A stretch of DNA of 64,000 bases from Brachycybe producta (lineage: Eukaryota; Arthropoda; Diplopoda; Playtdesmida; Andrognathidae), in NCBI GenBank assembly GCA_036925085.1, contig JAUPFP010000024.1, forward strand, positions 572,001 to 636,000. The letters run 5' to 3'. The stretch's first letter is position 1. Each line of letters starts with the position of its first letter. Positions 21,618 through 35,100 of this stretch are shown here, in pieces. The translations under genes were made by a program, and so were the position numbers. The notes below the pieces were generated by a model. The model had not been told where the DNA came from. It saw only the letters and a program-made list of their open reading frames with translations, and did not search any database.

Positions 21618-23129
21618 AAGTATCTTGTGGTTTTAGGGTATTTTTTGTAATCTTCGATCTGTCACTTCATTCCATATGTTAATTTACTTTTTTTCGTTCA
21701 TATTGCATTTCATTGAAGTACACTTTGTGTTTTTGGCTCAAGAATGTTTCTAACAATTTCACAAATTAGATAATATTTAGCAAAGAAGTTTAGTTCTTGC
21801 TTTATAAATGGATCCATCGCTGAGTTTGACGGTGAATGACATCTCGTTTTAGTATTTCCTTGTTTTTAGGGGTGGGGAGACCCCTTTTATCTTCTAGTTT
21901 TGTTTCTTGGATACGTGGAATCATTTCTTTGCCACTTAATCAGTTTATGTAAAAAAAAATTGCATTTTGGTCAAATTCTCATCACTCATGTTTTTAACAC
22001 ATTGTCAACTTTTTGTTTTCTTAGCATTTATTGTATAATGTTAGTTTTTATTGTAAAATATTAAAATAAGCTGCAATAATAAGCAGATTATTTGTTTCTT
22101 TGTATACGTTTATATGCGCGTAGAATGAGACAAAACTTCGGTTTAAATTGAATACGTTGCTTTTCGTTGCACTCTGTATAAAAATTACCTTTGAAGGTGG
22201 CGACATCTATCGGAAGTACGTTGTTCATCGGCGCGGAACTTTTCAATTCGGTCTGAACCGCATTTGGTTGAAAGCTAAGAAAGTTTTTTTTGCATTTTAC
22301 GTTATTTGGAGCAAATTATGAAATTTTTAATTTATATTTGAAAGGTTTTTGATTTAATTTATTTTTGAAACGTTTTGTGTAATTTTAAGATATTTAATAG
22401 TAAATATTTGTTCTAGTTCATTATTAGTCACTACTAGACGAGAAACATTTAGCGGCGGCCATACAAGAAATTAACTGGAAGATGTCAAGGGGGACGACAT
22501 AGAAGAAAATCATGTACAAGGTTCACAGTAGTCAGGTTATGTTGCAATGCGTTTATCTGCGTTTTATAATAGAATTGAATTCTAGAAATCCAGTGAAATG
22601 CGGATAAATTGTAAAAGGGCTTGCGTTACTGTATGAAATCGCCCCGCCCCCTCTCCTGTGTCGTCCCCTTTGAAGGGGGTGTAGCTACTCGGAATTGTGA
22701 TATCTGGCCAATCAGAAGCATTGTAACATTTCACGAAATCGCATGCCGTTTTTCTCTTTCATTCTCTGGTTTTATTTTTGGTGACGAAATTCATTCCAAA
22801 TAGAAGTTTCTCTTTTTCGAGGCAGCTGCTATTTTGATATTAAGGTAAATTGATATTTCGTGTTAATGTCTTTTAACTGGTTAAGAGGATAACGGGTTAG
22901 TTACTTAGTGAATTTTAAGGGGAAGGGGGGGGGGGGGCGTCGCGACCCAGTAAGGGCCTCACTAATGCTCCATTTGTTTCTCTTAATTAGGTGTCTCCTT
23001 TAGTGACTCGCTTTCAGTGAAATTGTGCGGATTTTTATTCTAAAAATTAGGCTCTTGACAACACCGATCGTATCTTTTTACGTTCTTTTCGATTGATTAA
23101 TAAAATAGCTCTACACCAATTACGATAAC
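21618..23129. other. H2A.Z 3' UTR and OGDH promoter region
   Basis: No coding exon is supported. It contains AGGTGGCGAC at about 22196, a possible insulator-type motif, and a 13-base G run at 22925-22937. H2A.Z 3' sequence probably fills the left part and the OGDH 5' region the right part. Confidence 0.45.
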
Positions 23130-26100
23130 ATGTATCGTGCTCGGACACTTGTGACTAATGTGTTGCCGCTTTTGCCTCAAAACGGAGCTGAAAGGTTAAC
23201 GGCGACACTTAAACAGCTGGCGCGAAGTAGTGCGAGCGGAGCGAGTTCAAATCCTTCTTCTTCTTCATCGTCAACGCCGTCTTCTGGTGTTTCGAGTGGA
23301 AGTGGTGTCGTTTCAAGTGGCGGCGATGGAAACGCTCCTTTGGCAAGACAATACGTGACGGCTGTTGCGTTGGAACCGTTTCTAAACGGAAGTTCCTCCA
23401 ATTACGTCGAGGACATGTACGATGCTTGGCTCGAGGATCCAAAGAGCGTACATGTTGTAAGATTCTTTATGTGTTTGTGTTATATAAAATATAATTAATA
23501 ACCACGAAATTTCATTTGAGGGTTTTTAGTTGGTTATTCTTAGTAAACTATAAAACACACAAATAACTGAAACTGTAGAAAAAAAACATTACGGTGCTTT
23601 AGAAAACGTTTCTAAACGATTTGAAAATGCATTAGAAAATCATTAGTAAAAAATTAAGGGGAAATTGCAGAATGTTTGTGATGAGCATCTTTGACAATTT
23701 CGAATTATATTAATTTTAAGTGGGTTTTTGCATTTACATATCGTTTGCATAAGATTGCCGCAGTTTTTTTTTTTCTGTTTTGATTTTTTTTGTTGCAATT
23801 TCTCGTTGAAAGAAAGCGACATTTCAGATTATATTTTTCTATTCAAGCTCCCTCCAATCGTTGAGAAAAGAATAGGAAGTTTTTGGATCTTCCTTCTGAT
23901 TCTGAAAGTGGTTTTCATTGAAAAATGAGAAAATAAGTCTCGACCTTCAGCTTTTATTTTCATTTCTTCTTCTTAGAAGACGTAATAAAGATGGATTTGT
24001 TTGAAATTATCAAAGGAATTTTAAATTTAAATAAAAGGAAACGGAGCCATTATTTTTTTAGCACCTAGAAACAGAGGTTCAGAACTAAGGCAAAAAGAAT
24101 TATGCATTTTTCGCATTCAAAGGAACTGTAGGACTCTCAGTCTCAAGAAAAGTCTAGCCTCTAACTAGTCTTTTTTGAATAATTCAACTTGAATTCAAGA
24201 GAACTAACTCAAATGAAACGGGACTTTTTGTTTTTGAATGTCGAAATCCAGTTCAGAGGGTTCAAGTGCTAAGTTTTCGTTTTTTTTTTAAGTTTGGACC
24301 AAATAAAGCTTATAATAATAATGATAATAATAATAATAATAATAATATGAGGAAAAATCCAGAAGTTATTAATTGATGATCCTGTTTAATTAATAATGAA
24401 AACAATGAAGATGATGATGACGATTTAATCAGTTGGCATTTTTTTTTTTTAAAAAAGATGATTCCGTGTTTGTTTTTTCTGCTGATTACGATGTCATTTT
24501 CTAAGTACATAATACCAGAAAAAAAATAGACGAATGACGTCAGCTAAATGAAGAAAGATTTGAAAAAGATTGTGCAATTTAAACAATGATGAGAATTTCT
24601 TATCAGAATTTTAAGTGATTGAAAGAAAAAAGGACATTTGGAAAGGATTAGGAAGAAAAAAAGGGGGGGGGGGAAATGAACTCTTGTTTCCTGTTGCTAA
24701 TGGGAAAGGGGTTCGGACTATTATTAGTTGAGCACCTGCAGGATCAATCCGAATTGAACTGGATTCATCTGGATGATGATGATGATATGCGGTCATTGCA
24801 GGGTTCAGAAAATAGAGCTAAATTCATTCATTCAAGGTGACATTGACGTCAATAATCAATTTAGCATAATTTATGTATTGAAGCCACTTATACTTGACCA
24901 GAGCATAAATTGCCGTTCTGATAGGGTGCGTGTACACTAGGCCAACGCATTCGGATTAATGTTGGTCGCCAATGCTTGGCGTTCGGATTGATGTTGGTCG
25001 CCAATGCTTGGCGTTCGGATTGTCCGTCCACATTTACCGAACCGCTTGGTGCCAATGGACTCCGTACACACTACAACGGACACCCTTTGATGTACCGACT
25101 GGTGACCTAACGTTAGCCAAGGCCAACGAATGTTTTGTCTGCCGTTAGCCTAGTGTGTACGCGCCTTAACTCTACAGCTTGTGACGTCAGAGAAGGGGGT
25201 TGACTAAAAAGTTCTACTTGTCATTTTGTTTTAAACAAAATTAGAATTGGAACCTTTTGGTGAACCCTTTCTACTCTGACGTCACAAGCTTCAAATTACA
25301 GTGCGGCGATTGTACACCTGAATGCCACAGGCAATTAGAAAACGGGACGAACAGAAGTTGGCTCCGCCCTTTTTATGACGAACGGCAACTTTTAATTGGT
25401 TATGTAGTCTGCATGCGCCGCCCTTTTCAACGTCGAACTACACAACAAACCAATTAGAAGTTGCCGGTTCGTCATAAAAAAGGGCGGAATCAACTTCTGT
25501 TCGTCCCGATTTCTAATTGCCTGTCTGAATACCATGAAAGCTGATCTTAAAAGGTAATTTTGGAGAAATGGAAACAGGACAAGATTTATTAAGCACACAA
25601 TTATAATTATGTTTTAAAAAACATGATCACATCCATTTGCAACATTCAGAATTTCAGAAAAAAAAAAATATATGAACGACCGCCGGTTCAAAAGTCGTTC
25701 GCAATTATTAAAAAAAAATAACATTTTGTCCATTTTATTAAATACAAAGTTTGATTTTTGTGCAATTAATTATTATTCCACGTGATCCAACAAGAGAAAA
25801 CTTAAACCTTTGAAATTTGGAGGATGTTTTTGTTTCCTCACTTTTTTTTTAATCACTATTAGCTATTGTCATTTTTTATTATAATTCCATCGCATTAATG
25901 ATGGTTTATGTTTCAACATAAATACACAGACAGAGAGAGTTCTGAGGTTACGATTTCATAACTTCCAAGTTTGTTTTTCTTGGTCTGTTGGTCACTGTCA
26001 CACAAAAAGACTGTACTACTGACAGGCATTTAGACATCGGGACGAACACAAGTTGGCGCCGCCCTTTTTATGACGACCGGCAATTTCTAATTGGTTGGTT

Positions 26101-29100
26101 ATGTAGTCTACATGCTCCGCCCTTTTCAACGTCGAACCACACAAGAAACCAATTAGAAGTTCCCGGTCGTCATAAAAAGGGCGGAGCCAACTTGTGTTCG
26201 TCCCGATTTCTAAATGCCTGTGCACTACTGCAACTACAGGTGTCGGCCTCAGGTAGTTTCAGTATCTTTTTGTATAGGGTATTTTATGGACAGTTGGTTG
26301 CCACACCTCTTTTCAGGTAATGCAGCTACTGTCTCGTCTTAAAGCCTGGTTCCCTACACAGTTACTAGAATGTCATTATGTGTATCGTAGCGTGTGACGA
26401 TTCTGTGACTAGTTGGTGATCTAAATTCTTGAAGTAAACCTTCGTAATACTTTTGACTTAACATTTGAAACTATCCAATGAGCAAAGCAGTCAGCTAATA
26501 GGAGAAAATTAAGGGCCCCAAAGTCATTTAAGCATACAGTATGTGGTGCTTTATTGAATAAGTGTAATTGCTGCTGATTGGCTAGTCTTTGATACATCAA
26601 AGAAGACCACAGTAAAGGTTAATCTGCATAATTGGCATTAATTACTTTTATTTTGGCTTTAAAGCTGTTGCTTGATTTCGCTTTACAATTTCAAGCAACA
26701 GTCATTTGCTACGTATATTTGTGTCAAAATTTACCGAGTAGAATCAGGACTTTAAAATGTGTCATTGGTGACACACCTCCGAAAAACTGGCTGGATATTT
26801 CACGTGAAAGTCTCGTTATTATTATTATATTTACGTCTTGTGACTCTTGATACCAGTTTTATCTGGTAAGACAAAAGGTTAACCGAAGTTCCTGAAGAAG
26901 AACAACGACGACGGCAGCATTTTTTCTGATATCATATCACTTTTAAACAAAATTTGGACGTGACGCGAATAGAACCTTGTCTTTTTTTTTTTTGGCACAT
27001 CGCAGACGTTGCACATTGATGCCAAAATGACGCAAATCTATTATAATAATTTAAAACAAATCAACAAAAAAAACCCAACTTTTTCCGTTTCTATTCGACG
27101 AGCAGCGAGCTATTTTTGACATTCATTTTTTGGCATCCTTTTTTTTCGGAACATGAAGGAAGGTATTCTTCGTTTCAACGTCAGAAGAAAAGGGTGTTCC
27201 TCTTGCTGTAATAAACGAATAAGCTTCCGATTTTATAATAATAAATTATAATATTAACTTAGTAGGGTAGCCATTGTGTCAGGAACGGGGATAATTTCCA
27301 ATCATAAATGGTTGTCATTGAACTTGTCTTAAAGCTGTATACAGATGGTCAATTCTGGCTTGACAATCCTGAGCGTGGGAAAATGAGTAATTACATTAGT
27401 TAGTTAAAAAAAAAAGAACAAGAAAATTGAACAAAAATCAAGGTTTTTTTGTGATCTTTTTCGTCTAAAAAGTAAAACAAGATGTGATCCCCTCTTGTGT
27501 TGTTGGTGTAGTGGTTAATGTGTCTGGGCTCTCAGCCCATGGGAATGTTGGTCGTGGGTTCAGTCCTCTTGCAGTCTGGATTATATTTTCAAATATTTCA
27601 GAAGGTGAAGGTGGTGGACAAACAAAACGAATTATGAAGTTAATAAAAGCGAGTAATAATAAAAATAGCCCACTGTCCAAATTAAATTTCAAAAAGCTTT
27701 AACACAGAACAGCAAAATCCAGCAGGAAAAGAATTTCACAGGTGATTTCCATATTGCATACCAGATGTCTGCCATGCAATTTTTTATGTTACTTTGATAT
27801 AAATTTTAACTTTATTAAAAAAGTGAAATAAACCAAACTTTCATATTAAAAGTACGCACTAAACCAGTGGTTTTCAATAGGTGTGCTGCAGCATTCTCAG
27901 TGTGCTGTGAGTTTTGCTGATTGTGTCACGATAGAAAGTGATAAAAACGTTTTGGAAAAATGTTTAAAGAAAGACTCAAAAATATATGCATTAGTTCTAC
28001 CTCGTAATTCTTTAATTAGAACGCAATAATTGAGGAAAATGAAAATTTTGACACTGGCACACACAAAGAAAGTGATTGTTATTATAATTTAAAATATTAA
28101 TTGTTTGTGTTTCTTTTGAAGTCGTGGGATACGTTTTTCAAGAATGCGACGGCCGGAGCTCAACCTGGCGAGGCTTACATCCCACCTCCGACACTGAGTG
28201 CTTCAACTCAGTTGGCTCTTCAGCCCAAACCTTCTTTCATATCCAGTTCGGGTGGAATCCTCGACGAACGCATCATTGATGATCACTTGGCTGTACAGGC
28301 CATCATTCGATCCTATCAGGTGACATCCAATTCCCACATCCTACCCCCCTCATATCATCTATTCTGGATCATTGAATTGATCCCCAAAGACGATCGATCG
28401 ATCGGATATTATTTTCATTTTCAATTTAAGCATAACTCGTATGAGGCGGTTGTGTGAGGCATTTCAAATTCATCATCATCATCATCATTCATCATTCTCT
28501 TCTAACATTAGTCTTGCATTTTTGTTGTATTTTCTGACCAAAAAACTCCATTCTTATTAGAGAGATAATTTGCTTTTGAGTCCTTTTTTTTTTTGACGAG
28601 ACATTCTTAGTTTGTAGAATAACAATGCAAGCCGTTGTTTGATCCTCCTGGTCATTTGTGGGATCACTTTGATCTTTTGAAAGGAGGGGGCCGACGTTTG
28701 TAGACATCCTTGTGTTTGTGTTTACTGTGTGTGTGTGTGTGTTTCTTTTGTTTGTGGAGTTAGAAAACCGTTCCAAGTTCCAACTGACCTATAACGAGAT
28801 TTTCCTTAAAAATAGATTTCATAACAAATCTCTTTTCAGTTCTTTGAGGTTGTGATGAGCAATGTCGTAACATTTATTTTTGTTGAAATATTTCATGAAA
28901 TTTATCAAAATATTGCAAAATTTATTGAGGCTAAAATAAATGCATTAATTTTACATGTTATATCATAATTTCTTATAAAATGATTGTAAGATAATTAGAC
29001 ATAATTAATAATAATTAATGTCAAAAGGTAATTACGTTTCTAATATATAAACAAATGACATTAAAACGTTTCTTTTTTGTTAGTTGCTAAATGAGTTACA

Positions 29101-32100
29101 TCAAATATGATATGTTTATGATGATAGTAAGCAATTTAAAAATACTTTTATGAACCAATACAGTCAAGCTATTGTTTTATTTTTATGGGTTCATTCACTA
29201 TTTGGACAACAAAAAGTTTTCTAAATAAATTTCATGATTTTTTAAAAAAAAATATTTCAATGAAATGAAAATGTTTCCTGGCACATCATCACTTTCTCGT
29301 GTCTTAAATTCTCTTTTTTGCAAGAGTCACTCATTCGCTCACTCACTTTTCAGAAAACTAATCACGATTAATCAATTTTGCTTATTAATTTTGTTGATTT
29401 ATATATATTTTTGGGATTTAGATCAAATACTTTTTTTTTTGGATAATTGCACGCATTTTACGGGATTTTTTTTTGTTTGCTTTTTGGGGGTTTTATTTTA
29501 TTTTTTCAGTATCTTTTTTTTTGGCTTTGGCTTGTTGGTGTAGACGAGGGGCCATCATGTGGCTGGTTTGGATCCTCTGAAAATCGCTTACGCTGATCTT
29601 CATTCAGCATTTGAGGATCGTAAAGGCACTCCACCTGAATTGGTAGTACGAAATTACATGCTGGGTAAGCTACACAAATAGTAACTACTAAAAAAACGAC
29701 CACTTGTTGTCTGTCCTCACAATTTGTGTGCGTTTTGGTTGTTAATCGCACATAAGTGTACGATTAACTTATGAGTACGAGGTTACGAAAAAGTGTTAAG
29801 GCATCACTCGGAGGAGACTACGGAAATATTTCTAGTCTTGTGAAAGTTTTTTAATTTCTTCTTCTTCACGGTAAAACTGCTTTTTACTAGTCTGCGACAA
29901 GTCTGCCAAGTTACAACTGGAAATAAATCCCACTTGAATCTCAATTGGAAACAAATAACACACAAACAAACCACACATAAGTCACAAACATTAATATTTA
30001 TTGACAGTATTTCATTTTTTTGACGTCATCATCAGTTTTATTATCGGTGTTGGCTTATGAGATGATGATGAAGCAATGACATCAATGTCCTTGTAGTGTT
30101 ATTGAGCTAATACGGGAGTGGAGGTGTGTGTGTGGGGTGTATTTTATTTCTAAATAGCCGTAATTACTAATTACGACGACAACAACAGTCCATTCATGAT
30201 AAAAAATGGCCATTCAATGAATAATGGTATAGCTAGACAAAAATAAAAGACAAACAAACATGGCTTGCATTTTAGGAAACAATTAATTTAAAGTAGCTTC
30301 GTTCAACTTTTTTTTTACCCCCTTTTTCTTTTTCTTCTCTATTTTCTTCATACTTTCAAGTATTCACAAATTAAACATGCTAATTCTTAATTTATACCCC
30401 TGTAATTTGTTTGTAATTGGTTATTTTTCTTGGTAAATGTTCTCACTTTGACGCAGACACGAGGCCACAACGTAGCACAGTTGGACCCATTAGGCATAAG
30501 TAGTGCAGATCTGGATACTTCAACTCCCCCTGAATTGGTTTTACAAAGTTATTCCCTTGGTACGTAACAAAAGGCTAGTAATAAAACAACAACAAGAACA
30601 AAACAAGTTGTAATTCTTCAGGAAACAATGATGAGAGAGCATGATGTTGTTTTTAAGTAGTTGTGTGTTAGGTCGCTTACCCATTGGTCGAAACAATTTG
30701 TTTCAGGCTACTTACTGTCTCAAACAAATTGTTCGATGTTGTGGGATATCATCGTCATCAGACAAAACATATTCACGAAACAAAACAAAATTTCTACCGA
30801 TAGCTGGACATGTGCAGAGACATCTTCATCGCACAGTTGTTCGATGTTTGACGAGCCGATTGCTTGTTTCGAACAAAAGTTCTGTTTTGTGGGGAGGTTT
30901 CATTTGAATCTTCGATGAAGATTTTCTATTGACGAATGGGTAAGCGGCCTTATGGTACTGAAAATGTTACAGCAAATTAGTGACGTCAGAATGACTTCAA
31001 ACGGCCTTGAATGACCACAATAATGTTTAAAACAAAAGATAATTCTGCTTTTTGTAATCTGGTTTGAAGCTAGATACTCAATCTTAGACGAACTCTATGT
31101 TCTAAGGAGCTTTTACAGTAATAATGTTGTCATCACGTTTCTAATTGTTGGTAACGTTTTACGACACCCGTTAAGACACATTTACATAACCAGAGCTTGA
31201 AATCGTGAGAAGTTCGGACACTTTTTTGCTGAGCACTTTTAACCTAATGAATGAAGCATTTTAAAATTCTTAAATGAATGTGTTTAGTAGGTGTGTTTTG
31301 CCTTTGTTTTTTGTGTTTGTGTTAAATTGTAATTTCTTACATTTCATCTTGTTTGCACCCATTTTTTTCAAACAAAAATTTCTCACAAATTGTCAATTAT
31401 TGTAATTGGTTTTTTTCCTTTCTGTTTGTTGTTTTGGTGAAAGTAGTTTCAAAAGTTGCAATGTTGTGTAACTAAATGCACTTGCAGCTTATTTATTATG
31501 TTATATCCAGTTACAAGTTCAATGTTGGCGCAATTTGAGATTCACAATGATAAAAGTCACTCACTTAATTATATTCCATTTTCCATTTTTAATTAACTTC
31601 TACTGCTTGCTTGGCTTAATTTTAATTAGTAATTACTAATTAGCATGAAATACAACTTACTGCTTTTTAGTTATGCTTATATGGGATACAAATATCAATT
31701 TAACAAAAGGGGAAATCAATTTTATTTCTCATTTAATGGGTGCAATCGGAAACTAAAGGCATTAGTATTTTTGCGCTAAGTAGGATTATTATTGCTCCAC
31801 CGTCTAAGACAATTCTTTAAAAGAAAAAGATTTCCAGAGGTGCTTTATTTTGCTATTTTATTTTTAAATATGATGATGCCATAGAAAACGTCAGAGGAGA
31901 AGGAGGCCATTTTATGCTGGGTTAGTTGCTTGCTTTCTTGAGAAGATTAAATGGAGCTAGCAAGAGTGAGTTCCCAAACAAGTGTTCTTTCTGGACACTT
32001 AATTTTCTGTTTTCTTTACAGAATAATAGCTTTTTCTTTAGTTTCCGAATGCACCTAATGAATTGTTGTGTTTAATTTCGGATTTTCTTTTTTTCTAAAT

Positions 32101-35100
32101 TTGATGAAATTAGCATATGACAGACAGTGCAATCATTATTTTTTTATTCAATATGAGCACTGTTTTTTCTCTCTCTTTCTTTCTTTCTTAAATTTCTTCT
32201 TAGAAAAAGTGTTAGACACAGAACATGCTGATCTACCTGTGAAGTTGGAGCTTATGAAGCCAAGTAGGTATTTGGGATTTGTCACACAAACTAACTTATT
32301 TATTAAGTCCGGAGACACACTGGTATGGACATATGGTGGCCGAGAGAGATAAACTTTCACGATTATTTGTCGAGCCTTTTCTTATTTGGCTCACATTCAA
32401 TAAGAATTCTAGGTGGCCCACATAAGAGCGAGCAAAATAGATCTTCTTAGCACACTTTTTTTTTACTAACTGCACAATTTTTCTTTTTGTTTTTTGGTGA
32501 TGGTCATTTTTATGTATGGATTTTGTTGTCAACTTTTGAATTTGTTTTCATGTTTGCGATGATTAATGTAGCATAGTTGCAACTGGCTTTGCATTATGCT
32601 TACATGTTTATTGGGTACGAAGAAAAAAAAACTCCTCCTCCTCCTCACTTTCTGGTCACAGGCAATAAGCATGTCATATCCTACTTACTTATTTACACTT
32701 TTGTCAATCATTATGATATTTTTTTGCGACTTTCTTGAATATGAAAATCAACACGAACAATGAAATGTTAACAAAAAAAAACCAACAAAATTGAAAATTT
32801 CAAACACAATACAATATAAACTGGTTAGAAAATTTGAAAGAGTTCGTGAAAAGAGTGATGTCATCTACAAGAATAGGGACCATTCTGGACAAGATAACCT
32901 TTTCTTTTTTGTGTGAGAATATGTTTAGTATATAAAATTTCAATGAAAACCGTTTATAGCACGAAAAATTGGATAACAGGAAATATATTTTCGGTCCGAT
33001 CCCTTAGAATAGCATAAAAATTCTTCCATTTCGTGTTAAGCGATTTCTAATGTATTTGTAAATTTGGTCAATTTGAATTTCAGAGGCAACACAATTTCAT
33101 TTTCTTTATTATTTTTGTTTACTATTATTATTGATTTTTAAAATCTTTTTCTTCTGGCCGTGGAAATAATTTCGCAAATAATGAAATTCATCCGGTTTGT
33201 TGCAGTTGCGGATTAGATTTTTCTTGTTTTATGTTTTCAGAGGAAAAAGACATGAACAGAATGTTTAAATTACCAGCAACAACGTTTATCGGTGGTACAG
33301 AATCAGCTTTGTCTCTCAGTGAAATTTTAAGGAGGTTGGAGGTCAAGTCACATTAAGTTCCATTTCTACTTTTAAGAAAAGTTTTTCTCATTTTAAAATG
33401 ATTTCTAAACAGCTCAATTTTGAACTTGGTTGTTTTCTGCACTTTCTGGAGAGCAACACTAAGGAGAAATTGAAAGTGTGTTAGAAAGTAGAACGGAAAA
33501 CTATATCACTTAATTACATTTTCATGTTGATATCTTACAAAATAAACTTTTCATAGACAAAGATTTAAAAAATATTGTCTCCTTAAATTTAAGACATTTT
33601 AAAACTTTCATAAGAAGGTTGATTTAGAAGATATTGGCGTGAAAACACGTATGCGATTGAGTTTCCTTTCAAGTTTTCTTACTTTTGCTTCTGAAAAACA
33701 GAATAACAAGAGTTTATGGGTCGTTTACACTTCAAACCCGCTTAACAATTTTTTTCTTCGTCTGTAAAACTCAGGAATCGTACTGTCGCCATATTGGAGT
33801 GGAATTCATGTTTATAAACAGCTTGGAACAGTTGAACTGGATTAGAAAGAAATTCGAGACTCCTGGAATTATGACGTTCACGAAGGACGAGAAGCGGTTA
33901 ATGATGGCTCGTTTAGTGAGATCACAGGGGTATTTGAACTAGTTCGTTAAAAGATTTCGTTGTTTGGAACCTAATGAGTCTTTACGTTTTTTTTTTTAGT
34001 TTCGAGGCGTTTTTAGCTCGTAAATATGCATCGGAAAAGAGATTCGGTTTAGAAGGTTGTGAAGTGTTGATACCTGCCATGAAGTTGATTATCGACAAGT
34101 CGAGTGAATTGGGAATTGAAAGTGTCATCATGGGAATGCCTCACAGAGGACGTTTGAATGTTTTAGCAAACGTTTGTCGAAAACCTTTACAACAAATTTT
34201 TACACAGTTTAGCTCTTTGGAATCGGCCGATGAGGTTTGATTTCCTCTAAAATTGGTTTAGTTAGTTGGTTTTTTAAATTTGTACTTTTCGTTTGTTAGG
34301 GTTCTGGTGATGTCAAGTACCATCTCGGAACATATATCGAAAGGTTAAATAGGATGACGAACAAGAACATCCGTCTGGCTGTCGTTGCAAATCCTTCACA
34401 TTTGGAAGCTGTGGATTCCATCGTTCAGGGAAAGACGAGGGCAGAACAATTCTATCGTGGTGACACTGAAGGAAAGAAGGTTAATTACGTTTAAGGGCAG
34501 TTTAAAAGTGTAAAGGTCCCACAAATTCAGTTTTTTATGTCAAAATTGAAAAAAACTTGGAGGTGTTTTTGAAACTAGAAGGGTAGCTCAGTCACATAAG
34601 GTGAAATATTTTAAAATAAGCTTTTATGTCACTTTGAAATGACTCGTATTTTATGTAGACGATATTTTGTAATTTTTGTTTATAAAAAGCTTATTTTAAA
34701 AGATATCAACATGAAAATAACCTCAAGTGTTTGAGTTACTCTACTAGTTTCTGAAATTGTTGATAACTTGAAAGGTGCAAATGGAATTTAAATTGGTTCT
34801 TTCTCTCTCAATAAAAGGTCATGAGTATCCTGTTACACGGCGACGCCGCATTTTCTGGACAAGGAATTGTTTACGAGACCTTCCACTTAAGTGATTTACC
34901 TGATTATTCAACTCACGGAACGATACACATAGTTGTTAATAATCAAGTTAGTCGATTTTCTGAATTAAATAGGAAAGAAAAATCGACTTGTTGCAAGTTT
35001 AAAACCGTTTTTGTGTAGGTTGGTTTCACGACCGACCCTCGGTTCGCGAGATCTTCTCCGTATTGTACGGACGTTGCGAGGGTCGTGAATGCTCCAATCT

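Noticed and set aside
27498..27574. Functional tRNA gene
   Set aside because: The anticodon loop is too short, the B-box lacks a base and the acceptor stem does not pair well, so a SINE head is the better reading.
30641..30918. Two overlapping open frames of 85-88 codons
   Set aside because: Both lie within and around the PIF/Harbinger-type MITE and have no family resemblance or codon pattern of a gene.
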